From Zeus faber (taxonomy: Eukaryota > Chordata > Actinopteri > Zeiformes > Zeidae): a stretch of 64,000 nt of DNA. Location of the stretch: assembly GCA_960531495.1 (NCBI GenBank), contig OY482850.1, positions 9,037,053 through 9,101,052 on the forward strand, read 5' to 3'. Below, piece after piece: positions 49,640 to 62,034 of this stretch; positions within the stretch are counted from its first letter, which is position 1, and the number at the start of each line of letters is the position of its first letter. The notes under the pieces are model-generated. The model was not told where the DNA came from, made no database searches, and worked only from the letters and a program-made list of their open reading frames with translations. The position numbers and the translations under genes were made by a program.

Positions 49640-50540
49640 GCCTTGCGCCAAACTATGACGGAAAGTGTTCGTCAACGACTTTCTTTCCGTGGCTAAGACG
49701 AGACGTTGACGAGCAAAAAATAGATCTTTGGTCATAAAAACTATGACGAAATGTATGTTTTGTTTTCGTTGACGAGACAACATGGGACTAAAATGTTAGT
49801 GGTGGACATATCGGACATTCAAAATTCATGATATTTTCCCCCAATTTGTGCGTATGTTCCTCGAGTTGCTCCTCGAGTGCGTATGTTTCTCTCAACATAT
49901 TTTCAAAACTGAGCTTTTGGAGTGACTTACCCATTGTTGAAGCCAGCACAACGGCGATCTTACGGTTCCTTCTGATGCACACATGCAGATCAAGACAATC
50001 CTTCGATAATCCGTGTCAAGTCAGAATGCGAATCAGTTTTCATAAAAGCTTATAAGCTTATAAAGTGTATGGACTCGAACGACTACAGCGGCAAGAGGTG
50101 ACAGGTCACTTTCGTAAACATCGCCAAAGAAACAACCACAGATAAACAAGGAATGTCACTTCTCCACGCGGGAGGTCGCTCTCATTTTTATCACCCAACT
50201 GTGCTGGCAGCGCGAGGCGGTGCAGCGGGGTCCTCCCAGGAAACGACAAATCGCAGAATGCAAATGGCGTGGTCCTCCAAACCATTTGCATTCTGGGAGC
50301 CGATTCCCAGAATCCCAGCCATACTGACAGTGTATTCGCCTCATTTAATCAGCTGAAAGAGAGAACATTTTGACTAAAAGTAATGACTGAAAGTTGACCA
50401 AGATGTTTTGAGTTTGCGATCGACGAAAACTAAACTAAAAACGATGAAGGATAAAAATTACTAAAATGTGACTGAAACTAATAAGCACCTTCATCTAACC
50501 TCTAAGACTAAAAGACTAAATCTAAAATAGCTGCCAAAAT
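49640..50540. mobile_element. decayed non-autonomous DNA element (repeat of fish type)
   Basis: Its left side has GTTCGTCAACGACTTTC, ACGAGACGTTGACGAG and ATGTTAGTGGTGGACATATC. Its right side has GATCGACGAAAACTAAACT, ACTAAAATGTGACTGAAAC and AGACTAAAAGACTAAATCTA. I recognise both end parts as a repeat common in fish genomes. There is no transposase in between. A 14-bp hairpin (50254-50267 with 50282-50295) lies in the interior. The ends are approximate and the superfamily is not assigned. Confidence 0.55.
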
Positions 50541-51371
50541 GAACACCGACGACGTGGTCATAGCTATGACTGCTACATTGAAAGAGGTTATTTTATCTCC
50601 CAATATGAAATATGGCTCCGGCTTTGAGAGCTAACTTCTATGTGTTGACGCAGAGCTCTGAAAATGCGCTGTGTACATTAACATTAAGTGGTTTCCTTCC
50701 TGAAGTGGCCTCTCTGGTCAGAGCGCTTGCCTCGTTAAATTATGCAAAATCCCAAAGTGTCGATAGTGTCAGACAGAAAGAATAGACTGCTGTATCACAC
50801 CATCTCAGCAAACCTCCACCCACGGCCTTTGAGCCTCTGGATCTTTAACATTTTATTTTTTCAACCCAATTTAAGTATAATCATCATTAACGCAAAATAA
50901 CCCCCTTGAGGATGACCCCTCCGCAAACATTATCCCGCTTATTACAAAACGAACGCATACATTGAGACGTTGTGTTGATTTGAAATGATTTTATAACTAG
51001 TATGCCTAGCGCGGGGGAGGGGTTAGCAATGCAAAAACATAGTCCACAACAACGTTACATTGCAAAAAAATGGCAAAAAAAACCTGTGTGTGACTAACCC
51101 CTTTACTGTTATGAATTTCGGAAACTGGACATTGTCTGCATTAATTTCTTCAAGTCTTTCATCGTAGTTTCTATGTGGTGTCCCCGCTTCCTAGTGTGCA
51201 TTAGTAGTTGCCCGTGAACGGTCAATATTCTGAAATAATGACGTCTTATTGACGCTGGTGACCCATCACAATGGAGTGTTCCCTAGAGTCGTGTATGTAA
51301 CGCTAAGGGAGTCCACTCATAATTCGCCAGCAAACATGCATAATGGTGTTATTTTGCTTCTTTGTTTCCAG

Positions 51372-51551
51372 TACCCCGCGGCCCTGATGAACCTCGGCGC
51401 CATCCTCCACCTCAACGGGAAGCTGCAGGAGGCGGAGGCCAACTACCTCCGCGCGCTGCAGCTGAAGCCGGACGACACCATCACCCAGTCCAACCTGCGC
51501 AAGCTGTGGAACATCATGGAGAAGCAGGGCCTGAGGACCACGGGGCCCTGA
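51372..51551 (+). CDS. tmtc2: tmtc2 last coding exon: ninth TPR and C-terminus
   Basis: It encodes YPAALMNLGAILHLNGKLQE, then AEANYLRALQLKPDDTITQS and NLRKLWNIMEKQGLRTTGP with a TGA at 51549-51551. Apart from the last few residues it is nearly identical to vertebrate TMTC2. GC content is very high compared with the introns. It is entered in phase 0 after TTTGTTTCCAG. Confidence 0.98.
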   Translation, partial: YPAALMNLGAILHLNGKLQEAEANYLRALQLKPDDTITQSNLRKLWNIMEKQGLRTTGP

Positions 51552-52263
51552 CAGACTCCACCTGCCATCTGTGCAGCAGATCTGGAGGCAGGACTGCCCC
51601 CCTTCCTCTCCTCCGTCCGGGGGAAAGGGATGGAAGCGAATTAAGGAGGATGTTGGGCGCAGATGAGCCGTGACGGGGACCGCTCGGCTCTCCAAAAGAA
51701 CGACCTTCTCCCAAAACACCTCACGCCGGGCCACACCACTCTGTAGGGGTTTTGGTCACACTCTGACTTACCGGACTCACTAGAACTTCTCTCCGAAAAA
51801 AATCAACGGTCTGAGAAAACGTGTCATTTGTACGTTCCTTTTGCTTATTTAATTTTTATCGGAGCACATAAACTTGAAGCGAGGCCGTTAGGTACTGTAG
51901 CGGCAAATGAGGTCCCGGAAGGGTTAAAAAAAAAAAAAATTTGTTACGTTGGTTAATGGTTACGTTACAAATAATATCCTGGAGCTCACAACTGTATGGC
52001 TGAAGTTTAAGAGTATTTTAAATTATACACCGATACATAGAAATCTGTTAATGTTCTAACTATTTAAATTTTTGATCTCTTGTCGTGAGTGTCATAACAC
52101 TTTGCGTTCGAATGAGACTCCACACACCTAACATATGAGACACATTGGGCAAGTTCTTCTAGACAAGCATCTTCTAACGTAAACCACATGTAGCAGATTT
52201 TAATGGAGAGTTCTGGAAGGAGGGAAAAAAGAAGTGAAATGAGGGAAGAATTTCTTTATTGGA

Positions 52264-52333
52264 AATAAAGGTTGAAAGATACCCCCCCCCCCCCCATAGC
52301 CTACAGTGTAATGAAAAATAAATGAGAAATAAA
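52264..52333 (+). terminator. cluster of three proximal polyadenylation signals
   Basis: AATAAA occurs at 52264-52269, 52317-52322 and 52328-52333 within 70 bases, separated by a C run. Use of this cluster would give a 3' UTR of about 0.75 kb. Confidence 0.5.
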
Positions 52334-53525
52334 TGGGAATACTCTCGTTTTTTTTAGCTTTGTAATGCCTTACGATTCAAGGTGCAAATCCACTGCATCG
52401 GCGCGGAGTGTGCAGATGGTTTTTATTCTGCACCGGCAAAGGAAGCCATCCCACCACAGGCAATTACTTGTACATAGTGCCAAGGAGCTAGAAAAAGTCA
52501 ACTTCTCCTCCCAGAGAGGACGAGATCTCTAGGAGGTGGTCGAGTGAAGCCGTCCTCTAACCAAAAATGCGAGGGCCCCGGCTCCCCCCTTAACACGACC
52601 ACGCTGGTTCAGGCCGGAGGTCTTCGTTGTGCGCGTTGTTTGTATAAATGAATCCTAATATATTGTGTACAGTATCCAGAGGAATCGAAATTTGCCGCGA
52701 AAAGGAGCCAGGCGTTTCGCCCGCGTTCGTCACCCCAAAGCGCAGCATCCCCCCCCCCCCCCCTCCCATCGTCCAACTCGTCTCTCCCTCGTCTTAAAAG
52801 CTCACGATATGTATATATATTCAGTGTTTGCTGAAACGGCATGGAAGCAAGGAAGACGTGTTTGCGAAAACATTCTCCCGTCGCGTGTTGTTATCCCCGA
52901 AAAAGACCTTTATTTGTGTCTGTCGTCTGTGGTTGTTTTAAGTTATTTCTATTTGTTTTGCAGCAAAACCAGCTGGCACTGTGTTTCACTGTGTTTCACT
53001 GTGTATGATGATCAACCTGAAGTGGATCCCTCCACACACACGTTTCACTATTAAATCACATTTTCTCGGTGTTAAATGGTGATATTTGGGTCCCCACAGA
53101 GCAGAAACAATGTTTTTGTTTTTTTTGGTATAGTCCACGTTCCCATCTGTCTGGAAGGACTGTGTTTTACGTTAAGTATCATCTATCTATCCATCTATCT
53201 CTCATAGTTGCCTTGTTCTTGGAAGAACAGTTCAAACAGCCTGTCAGTTTCCCGCTCGGTACGTCACTTCACGTCTCCCGTCCGTCGCCGCCGGACACGT
53301 ATTTGGATTCGGAGATAGAAGACTGACCGGCACGAATTTGCGGTTGACTCGTCGGTTTCCATGGTTGTAATGATAACTATTGCGTCGGCCGCGGTGTCAG
53401 TAAGACTATCACCACTCTTCGTTTCTCTTATCACCTCGAGGTGTCCTGCCGGTTTCCCCCGTGTCCGAGGTGTGTTTTACGGACAGACACTGAAAAATGT
53501 CATAATGCTCGAGTGAAGTTGAAAA

Positions 53526-53559
53526 GGAGAAGAAGAAGAAGAAGAAGAAGAAAAAAAAA
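53526..53559. repeat. AAG trinucleotide repeat with A run
   Basis: About eight GAA/AGA units followed by nine A, in the distal 3' UTR. Confidence 0.9.
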
Positions 53560-53817
53560 CGAAGACGAAAGCAGTGTTTCACTCTGTGTGCGTGCTCAGG
53601 GATCTCAAGCGGTGGGTTATTGCGGACACTTGTGCACAGAGAGTTTACTAAATTAAAAGATTTATTTTTTTGAGAGTTGCTGTATTTGTATAAATTATCG
53701 AGATTTGTACCCTTTTTTCCTCTTTGTACTATAAAAAAAACAAAAAAAAAACAGAAAATTGATAAAAAGAAAATTGCCAGAATATACTTTTTTTTCCCAA
53801 TGTTGCTTCTTTTCCAC

Positions 53818-53823
53818 AATAAA
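53818..53823 (+). terminator. candidate distal polyadenylation signal of tmtc2
   Basis: A canonical AATAAA 2.27 kb after the stop codon, followed within 30 bases by a GT/T-rich element. Upstream alternatives exist in the 52.26-52.33 kb cluster. Confidence 0.6.
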
Positions 53824-53840
53824 TTTATGGTTGTTCTGCT

Positions 53841-55202
53841 TTCATTTCTGTCTCTCTCCCTTTATTCCGCTCCACTTCGAGACAACCAAATGACCCGTTC
53901 ATACCCTAACCCAAATCACACGGATTCGGCGCTTTTTCAGCACCACAATATTCCCTTTGGATCCCTGTGCAGCAGGACGCATGAGTCAGATCCATGTGGG
54001 ATATCAGACATAATGGAGGGGGGCGGGGTCCGGCACGCTGTGGGACTGGGTTTTGAAGTTGGCCCCGCAAATTTGCTACGTGTCATGGAATGAGCCGACA
54101 TGGGCGTCTTCCACTTTCATCTCGGAGACAAGAAAGAGAGAAGCCATGTAAACACTCCCATATGGAGGGAGGGGTAACGCTGTCTCCTGCATCTGGTCGG
54201 CGCTGGTCTCGATTCGGGCCCTGCTGGAGAGCGAAGGCCCTGAGCAGGCTGGAGCCTTGATGGCGATGTTCCCTCTCATGTGCACATAGAAGGGCTGCAC
54301 ACAACATGCACGGCGCCGCGCTCTTCAGATTCTACGCTCAAATCTTTTGTTTTCTTAATGCAGGTGAACGTCCCTCCATCTTAAAGGAGCATATGCTGTA
54401 GGCGGTCAAAAAATGGATGAAGGTTGCCCGCTTAAAGGGGCTTTGACGAACGTGTTGGGTTTAACGTCCAAGCAGTGCCGAGTTTGACAAGGACAGTTCA
54501 CAACCTCATCTACCTAAGACTCAACCCCTGAATGAGCAATCAGTTTGTAAAACATTCCTCGCGCCACGGTCTGTTTCCTTAAGCGTTTTTCAAGCTTAGC
54601 CGTCCAAAATTGTAGCCTTGCTCAGTGTCCAAACTTCCTACGTCTGTTGGTCGGACATTGACGTAACCGCTCCGCACGCTGTAAATCTGCGCTGCACAAG
54701 GCCAGCTCAGCAGCTAAGTCCTTCCCCGTTTTTCCTGGTCCAAATCCCCAAATTAATTCATTGAGGTTAATCCACCCCGATGCAGCCAGAAGACTGCTTT
54801 TCTAATCTCGCAAAAAAAAACGAGAGAAGCAGACTCACGAGCAGATCTTCAAATGGCCGGTAATATTTTGGGAAATCAGTCATCAGACATGAGGGAGTTT
54901 GTGATGAATGAAGTATTAAGGATGGTACAGCGAGTCGTCGTTCATGTGTTCCATTGCGTGGCGCACATCAAAACAATAGGGATTTGGCTTTTTCCTCGCG
55001 CTTGAAGAATGTACGAGTGTGAGAGCTGCTGACAGGGCGAGGGGTGTTGCAGGACGCATGCCTTTACAGGGCGAATGGAGACGTATGCAAACGCTGACGA
55101 CCGCAGCGGTTGTTTTTCAACTCGGCCGGTTTTTCTGAAATATTTGCCGGGGCGATCCCCATCTCCGGCAACTTATTTCCTGCTTCATTATCAATTGTAT
55201 GC

Positions 55203-55204
<2 letters not shown>
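53841..55204. other. intergenic, no gene seen
   Basis: Beginning of the region downstream of tmtc2. No open frame resembles a protein and no transposon was recognised. Confidence 0.6.

Positions 55205-55234
<30 letters not shown>
55205..55234. repeat. 30-base poly-T
   Basis: Thirty T without interruption. On the minus strand it could be the tail of a retroposed sequence, but no body was recognised next to it. Confidence 0.98.
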
Positions 55235-55237
<3 letters not shown>

Positions 55238-55868
55238 TTTTTCATCACGGCATTAGACATAAAGTCATGGATTCCTCGCGTCCGGCACCGCGAGGAAATG
55301 AACCACATCTGTATCGCATTTTCAGTTCCCACTTCATCACGTTGCAGGTCTTACCTCGTGCATCAAGAGGAGGTTACGCCGGGAGAGAGGGAGGGGTTTG
55401 GCGTGTCCTTTGACGGCCTTTTTCTTATTATGTTGTGATACGGTGAATCTGCCCCGTCTTTTTTATCAGGCAAATGCTTTTGTGGTATGCGAGGACGACC
55501 TATCGGCGCTTTGATCTGAGCAGCGGGAGCCGGGCGCTCGGAGCGAGCAGCTGGTGTCCTAGGAATGGACGGCCGTGCGAGAGGCTGAGGAGCGCTCCTC
55601 TGGTTGCAATAGCCGCTGTTATTATTCAATGGAAGGAGCATTAAGAGCGGTATAATGCATGAGATGCCATATTCAACGAGGGGCTTTCTATCTCTCCCAA
55701 CAATTGCTTCCCATTACTGGCCGTTTTTAGGGATCCTCCGAGGAAATTGTCTTTTTTCTTTTGGAAGCACATATCAATGCGATAGCCGCCACGGTAGCTT
55801 ACCGCAGCGGAGGCCACTGGGTTCAGATGGAAAAGTTTAGTTATCAAAGGATCTGCCTCCGGACACAA
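55235..55868. other. intergenic, no gene seen
   Basis: No gene, RNA or clear repeat recognised. Confidence 0.6.
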
Positions 55869-56215
55869 GTTTAAAGGTACAATGTGTCGTTTCCGCCGCT
55901 AGGGGTCTCTCAATCAAAGCAACAACCGAAGACGGAGTTTGAAGATGTCGCGAAAGCGGGAGTTGTCGCCGTCGTTGCGCCCTCGGCACTGATGATCGAT
56001 CGGACGCGTCTCGCTGCCTGTCAGTCCGGTCCCCTCCTCGCTGTCTCACCTATCGTCCGGGCTTCTCCGTGTTTCCCCGCCGCTCCGTCCGGACCGTTAC
56101 CTATGTCACGACTACTTTCTCTGCATTTGGAAATTGTTGGAAACCTTTGGGATGATGTCAGTTCACAACTCAACAAAATACACAACAGAGGTCTAGTCGT
56201 TATTTGACTTTTGAG
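55869..56215. mobile_element. probable non-autonomous DNA element
   Basis: It begins GTTTAAAGGTACAATGTGTC and continues TTTCCGCCGCTAGGGG, wording familiar from short repeats scattered in fish genomes. It is CpG-rich compared with its flanks. Its right end is not clear, no terminal inverted repeat could be confirmed, and it has no coding capacity. Confidence 0.45.
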
Positions 56216-57568
56216 CGGTGAAAAGTTATGTGCTGGAGCCTTAAAAGCTGTGGCTGCACGGTCGTGATCCGAGACGACACGTCCAAGATGCATGTTGCTC
56301 TTGTTGTTTTGCCTTTAGTCATATCTTCAAATCGATGCAAACAAGAGACTTCGAGGGGCTAAATGTGTGTTTCTGTGTGTGTGCGTGTGTGTGTGTGTGT
56401 GCGTGTGCTTCGATAGATTCTAGTCCTTTCAACAAAGACAAAATGTGCAAAATCGGGGGCCCTTCTAAAATTGAACATTCTTGAAGCGTAAAAAAAACAT
56501 CCGAATAGTTTTTAAAATAATTTTTTTTTAATGATTCATTCAGGGTCCAATTTGAGCGAATGTCAAAATTGCGATTGAACGATTAATCGCGGTTCATTAT
56601 TTTATTCGTTTGACGGGCATTGTCCTTCATCCGGAGCTGAAAAGGTATTTTGTGCATAATGATGTCGGCTACCTGTCTGTAGTTACTTTACCTTGTTTTG
56701 TAAAGGTAAACATCAGACGAGCTGCCGTGGGCCAGCAGACAGCTCGGGTGAGGGGGGTGTACCAAGGGGAGTGTTATATGTAGCGGCTGATCATGCCCAC
56801 TCTACACAGTGGTGACGGCTGATTCAAATCTGCATCAGACAGAGCTGCACCGGCAGATATGTTCCGCACTCGGAACCGCTTCTCACCCTCCACCGTGGAT
56901 TCTGAGCACAAGTAACGCAACCCAGTGACATTACACGGAATTAATCAGCGCCACCGTCTCCGGTCTCTCGAGGTCATTTGCGATACATGTTGGCGTATTC
57001 CAGCGACGCTCTATCGCTCTATCTCATTAAGGGATGCACATGTGTGTGTGTCTGTGTGTGTGTGTGTGTGAGTGTGTGTGTGTGTGCAGAGATGCATTAA
57101 CACCTGCCGTATAATTAAATTCCTCTGGCCATTAAGGGAATCTTCCATCATCCACACTGTAAACTTTGCAATCCCATCTCGCCAGCTCCGCCGTTCAGCG
57201 TCAACACAAATCACCGCTGAGATGAACGGTTTCGCACAATGACTTCGGAGGCGATGCCTCTTAAAGGGGCTTGTAAAAGCTGGAAAGTTGCGATCTCATT
57301 TAGCTTGGCCGCGCGTACGGTTAACAGTTATTGCCTTGGCAGTGTGGAGCAATCCCCCGAAACGCACCGTGGCTTCAGAACAATTTTTTTTTATGACCGA
57401 ACCTAATTACTCCAATCTCACACTACGATGAAGCTCATCAAGAGTTCTGCCACTGACTCATAACTTCAATGCACTTGTTCAACTGAGTGCTGTTCTGCTA
57501 TGCCTCTCCATATACAGTAGGACTTATTTATGCATATTGTGATCCTTGACATATTTGTATATATACAG

Positions 57569-57619
<51 letters not shown>

Positions 57620-57947
57620 GTGTCTTTACTCCTTTAGTTAGCTTCTCAAATCAAGAGGAGGCAGCTGGAATCCTTTCTGGTACCTTTTCCTTGAACAGTG
57701 GGAGACTCGATTGTGTTACTGCGCAATGTCAACTCTTCTATATTCAAAATACACAACATATTCCATTCAAAATGTGAAAAGAAGCATTTGACTGTTAATG
57801 GCAGTTTGCAAAATAAACGAAAATAAATCTCATATTACGACATTCTTGCTCCCGTCAAAGTCAATTTGCCCGTCGTCTATTCACCGCCTTCACACTTAGC
57901 GGCAAAGCCTTACTGTATATGGTCTGACGGCGAAAGTCAATGTCAGT

Positions 57948-57950
<3 letters not shown>
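56216..57950. other. intergenic with GT and TA microsatellites
   Basis: GT tracts lie at about 56372-56406 and 57041-57086, and TA tracts at 57565-57615. No gene was recognised. Confidence 0.7.

Positions 57951-57981
<31 letters not shown>
57951..57981. repeat. GT microsatellite
   Basis: About 31 bases of GT. Confidence 0.95.
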
Positions 57982-57983
<2 letters not shown>

Positions 57984-58481
57984 TGCAAAGCAGCAAGCCA
58001 GTAGCGAGGAGTCGGAGACACAACGCAGAGCCTCGTCCTCCCAAAATGGCCACCTCTCAGGAGTCAGTACCAGCCAGACCCTGGAGGCCTTCTGAGCACA
58101 CTCCTTCCTTGGCAGCTGGGACCTGCTCTCTCTCTCTCTCTCTCTGCCCTTGGGGAAATGACACCCTTTCTTCCCTTCTTTTTTTCCCCCCAGTCTGCGG
58201 CGACGGAGCGGTAGAATTTCTTCCCTTTTTTCGCCCCTCGCTCAGCTTGACATTAAAAACAACAACGCTTATCTTCAAGAGACATTTTACGGCGTTCTCC
58301 TGATGCGCGTCGGTGTCCACATGCGCACATGCACGTAAGGGGTGAGCATGATTTAGCCTGCGCATGTGTGCGCTGCGGTGGCGCGCCAAGCGTGTTTCTG
58401 TGCATGTGTCAGGGGGAGAGCAGGTGCGGCGCCGAGCGTACGGGGGCGTCATCATCGATTTGTTTCGGTGGAGGGGGGCGC

Positions 58482-58502
58482 GGGGGGGGGGGGGGGGGGG
58501 GG
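58482..58502. repeat. 21-base poly-G run
   Basis: Twenty-one G in a row, preceded by GGGGGGCGC; G-quadruplex-forming in principle. It also makes assembly length uncertain here. Confidence 0.95.
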
Positions 58503-58609
58503 CGGTGTGTTGAGGGTCCAGCACACTGTCAAAACAACAGACAGCTGGACTTTCATTCCAACCATGGAGAGGCTTAGATCCACAGTGAGGGGGGAACACT
58601 CTATGCACG

Positions 58610-58611
<2 letters not shown>

Positions 58612-58669
<58 letters not shown>
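58612..58669. repeat. GT microsatellite
   Basis: About 58 bases of GT; the 241-codon minus-strand frame across it is a repeat artefact. Confidence 0.97.
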
Positions 58670-58670
<1 letters not shown>

Positions 58671-61600
58671 TATGTGGATCCAGGAGATAATGAGCCATTA
58701 GGCAACTGTCGTACACAAGGGCAAGGTTTCCCGCCATGTCCTGTAGTGAGACGGTGACACCACAGATACACACAAAAACCATATCAAATGCATAAAAACG
58801 GCCTTAATGATCTTCAGATTATGGGCGCACGAAATGTGTTCCCACGCACTTTTAAACATGACGCCAGGGAGGACGTGATAGATGGTCTGCCGCTAAACAT
58901 GTCAATATGTTGATCTTCTCCCGTGATTCCACGGAGGACTTTCGAAAATCGTTACGCTCAATTGAAGACCGACAAAGGAGAACTGGAGATTTTCGTCCCG
59001 CAAAGGGCTTTTTATTTAGAATGATTACTGTTTACAGTGTGATCGAATTGTACGATGCACCTCCTCGGGCCTCTGTAATTTCCCAAACACAGGCTAAGTT
59101 TGTCTCTTTCACAGCGGCGCTCGGGACGCTGGTTTTATAAAGAAGACTTCAACCTCCGGAAATGCCTGCAGCCCAGTTTCCAGTTTCAACCGTCTGAATT
59201 TGAGGTTGTTTTGTTACATTTTGCAAAAGATTGGCAGTGTTTGTTTTTTTTGTACGTATTTTATCCATTTGAACATTTTTTTCTGATTTAAATGTCGCAA
59301 TGTGACATGTAAACCCAATGGACCCATTGGGTTTACATGTCACATTGGGACGCAACACTATTTATATGTATAACGCGATATATACATACATATATACAGT
59401 ATATATACAGTATATACATATACATATACAGTATATACTGCTCTCACACTGGAAAAAGAAATATATTCTTGTTGTAAATTAAACAGTCTGGCTCCCAGCA
59501 GTGCTGGACAGTGGGAGCTGGCACCAGTGTTGGCTCCCTGGCCTCCTCTGGTTTCCAACCATCTGTTACAGAATCACTTCGCCGTTCCGTCGGGATGTGC
59601 TTAAAAGCCACAGCCGTTTCATTCAAAACAGCCAAAGAAAGAAATATCCACATTTCAAATCATGTCAATTCAAATTACCCGAGCAATATTTCAAGATGTC
59701 TGGGGTAAGCAGGCGACACGTGCGACTGCTCCGAGATGGCGCACTTCTGCGTGTTGAAGTGATGTTTTATCATTGTTGGTGCGATGGCTAACTCGCTGTC
59801 AGTCTCCGCCGTGCATCAGCGCACGTAGCGGTGGGGCTCTTCAAGGCCTACGGTGATGGATGGAGTGACTGGAGCCCAGATATGTGGTTTGACCGTGAGC
59901 CGGAACACCTTCTATTGCCCATTTTGACACCATGTGAATCCACACCAATTGACAGGTGAGGTCTGATTTTGGACATATTGATGAATCAAGGAATTTTAAA
60001 AGCAGTGGGCTATGGCTCCTCCGACCCTCACTACACGTATATAGAATGTATTTGTTATATTTCTGAGAGGGCTTTTTCTGCGGGTGTGCCACTGTTGCAG
60101 CCCACCCCCCTGCCTGCACGTAGAGCAGAGCCCTTCAGCTTGTTATTTATCCTAAGCGCAGTGGGAACGGCTGATTATGTTCCTCAGAGACCCATTAGGG
60201 CGGACAACCTGTCCCGCTCAACCAGCGCCACCATCCATCAGGCAGATGTGGAGCATGGGCACCGTGTGCAGGGGCCTATCGGAGCCCGCTTTTTCATACC
60301 CCGGTGTCAGCGCAGCGTTTAAAGAACCGCGCTAACGACTCCGGACACTTTTAGGGGGGAAAAAAACAAAATAACTTTAATAAGAGAAATGTAACACCGG
60401 CGTGCGAGCCAGGTTGACACCCCCACCCCGCCCCCACCCCGGCCCTGACCCGCCGCGGTAGCTGACCCAGGTGGCCGGGGCGGCTTTGTGTTATTCTACC
60501 CCGGTCTCCGGTAAAGGGGGTAATTTGGAAATAGGCTTCAGAGCGCTAAGCACCAGGGTTCCAGAGTTTTTGTCGAGGCCCTGATCTGACAGGTCTGATA
60601 TGAATTTGGGTGGAAAAGACTCCCCCAAAGCTGCGGTCTGGACACCGGCCAGTTGGTCCAAGCTAGATCCAAGAAGAACCCGGGAGCAGCTCCGGCTGAT
60701 GCAAACAGTATGCCGCGCCCCCGCCCCCCCCCCCCACCCCCATGTTTATTTTATCAGAGAATCCACGTGGGCCGATGAAAGCTCTTCACAATCGATCCCT
60801 TTGATGATATTCAAATGAATATGGACGTTTTGTAGAACATTTGAGCGCATGTGTTCCTCATCGCAACACAAGCCCATATACGGCCGCCCACATTTTCTTC
60901 CTTCTTTCGCCGGCAGTAAGAAACTATCCGATTGGTACAATCAGTTGTTTTGGTGATAGGAGACAGTTGTGTTGGTCAAAGTCATGTTGCGCTGCTGAGA
61001 CTCGTCATCTAGAAGCTCCTTCCTTGTGGACGGAGTTTCGTTGATCATTTCCTCGCTTTCGCCGAGCCCTAGAAACCCCAATTTTTTTTTTTTTAACGAT
61101 GTAGTCGCGTGGGACGTTTTGGACCCGTTTGGTCCAAAGACTCGGTTTGTGAGACCAAAACGGAGAAAGTCGCCCGTTCTCGGGACAGAGGACGCAGGCG
61201 TTGCTGTCCGATGTGTTGGCTTTCGCCGATGTCAGTGTTTCTTCACTTGGCAAATAAACTCTCGATAAAGCCACCGGGTGGTTGTTTGAAGACATCTGAG
61301 CATGTGCGAACCATTTGAAACCCAGAAGTCAAAGCTGAAGGAGTGCAGAACCCCCGCTCGGCTCCGGTTTGAAAATCTGATGAGGTGTTTATTTGGGCAA
61401 AATTCATTGTGTACTGTTTAAACAAGTGGCAGGGACCACAGAGCTTTTGTTCTCTCCGGCGGGGGCTGCTCTTTGTCAGTTAAACCATCCGACTCTCAAA
61501 ACACATGCAGCAAATTAGTGAAGTTTGCGCTCCTCGCTCGCCACAGCGTGTCTTCCTCTCAAATCAAGGTATATTCAGGACGGGAAGGGAGGGAAGGTTT

Positions 61601-62034
61601 TCAGGGAACCCATTTCTGTGATAAACAGTTCCTATAATCCCCGATGTGGCAGCGATCACAGCTCTGTGGGGTTCACTCTGCGCTGTGCCCGTCCAGACCA
61701 GAAGCTTCGTCACATCCTTCACTTCATCACATCATGGCTCATGGCTGCTGTTCTTTATCAAACTCCTTGGGAGGGAGGCACGGTGGGTGCTCGTACCAGA
61801 GAGCAAAACGCTCTCACTACCAAAATGCCCCAGGGCCTGTGGGAACACAGTACCGGTACTCCTGACGTAACCACTGAGTTCCGTTCCTAGGACCAGGTCG
61901 TGAAGCAAATTGGTCGATAAGCGAGGACCCGTGTTATTTCACGGTAAGGGGGCGTGGCCATTACCAACGCTAGTGTAGTGAATACTAAGGGACTGCGGGA
62001 ACGACACTGAGACTGAGAACTGTGATAAAATGAG
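58670..62034. other. intergenic, mostly featureless
   Basis: Apart from a long palindrome (59294-59351), a TATACAGTATA-type AT tract (59375-59440) and C/G runs near 60418-60450 and 60719-60740, nothing was recognised. No open frame is convincing. Confidence 0.6.
59294..59351. repeat. near-perfect palindrome with 2-nt centre
   Basis: The arms 59298-59321 and 59324-59347 are perfect reverse complements (24 bp) around the two bases AC. Beyond one mismatch, three further pairs (59294-59296 with 59349-59351) extend it. Confidence 0.93.

Larger units (their letters stand above)
42690..51371. other. last tmtc2 intron, 8.7 kb
   Basis: The longest fully visible intron. It holds a MITE (43170-43513), two related blocks of about 100 bases (43525-43625 and 45670-45775), a Tc1-like transposon (47263-48681) and a repeat of DNA-element type (about 49640-50540). 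The rest is unremarkable. The acceptor is TTTGTTTCCAG. Confidence 0.85.
51552..53840 (+). other. tmtc2: tmtc2 3' UTR
   Basis: The sequence from the stop to the AATAAA at 53818-53823 (about 2.27 kb) has no other gene on the + strand. The site is followed by GT/T-rich sequence (TGGTTGTTCTGCTTTCATTTC), a usual cleavage environment. Earlier AATAAA signals at 52264-52269, 52317-52322 and 52328-52333 may give shorter transcripts. C runs at 52281-52294 and 52750-52763 and an AAG/A-rich tract at 53526-53559 lie inside. The true transcript end is inferred. Confidence 0.65.

Noticed and set aside
55205-55234. Processed pseudogene tail on the minus strand
   Set aside because: The poly-T could be a tail, but no gene-derived body was found beside it.
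58057-58782. 241-codon minus-strand open frame
   Set aside because: It is kept open by a GT microsatellite, a poly-G run and a CT-rich tract; no recognisable protein.
59298-59347. microRNA precursor
   Set aside because: The loop is only two bases and the arms are perfectly paired, unlike a processed animal pre-miRNA.
61525-61890. 121-codon + strand frame downstream of tmtc2
   Set aside because: No recognisable domain or promoter context; likely chance.
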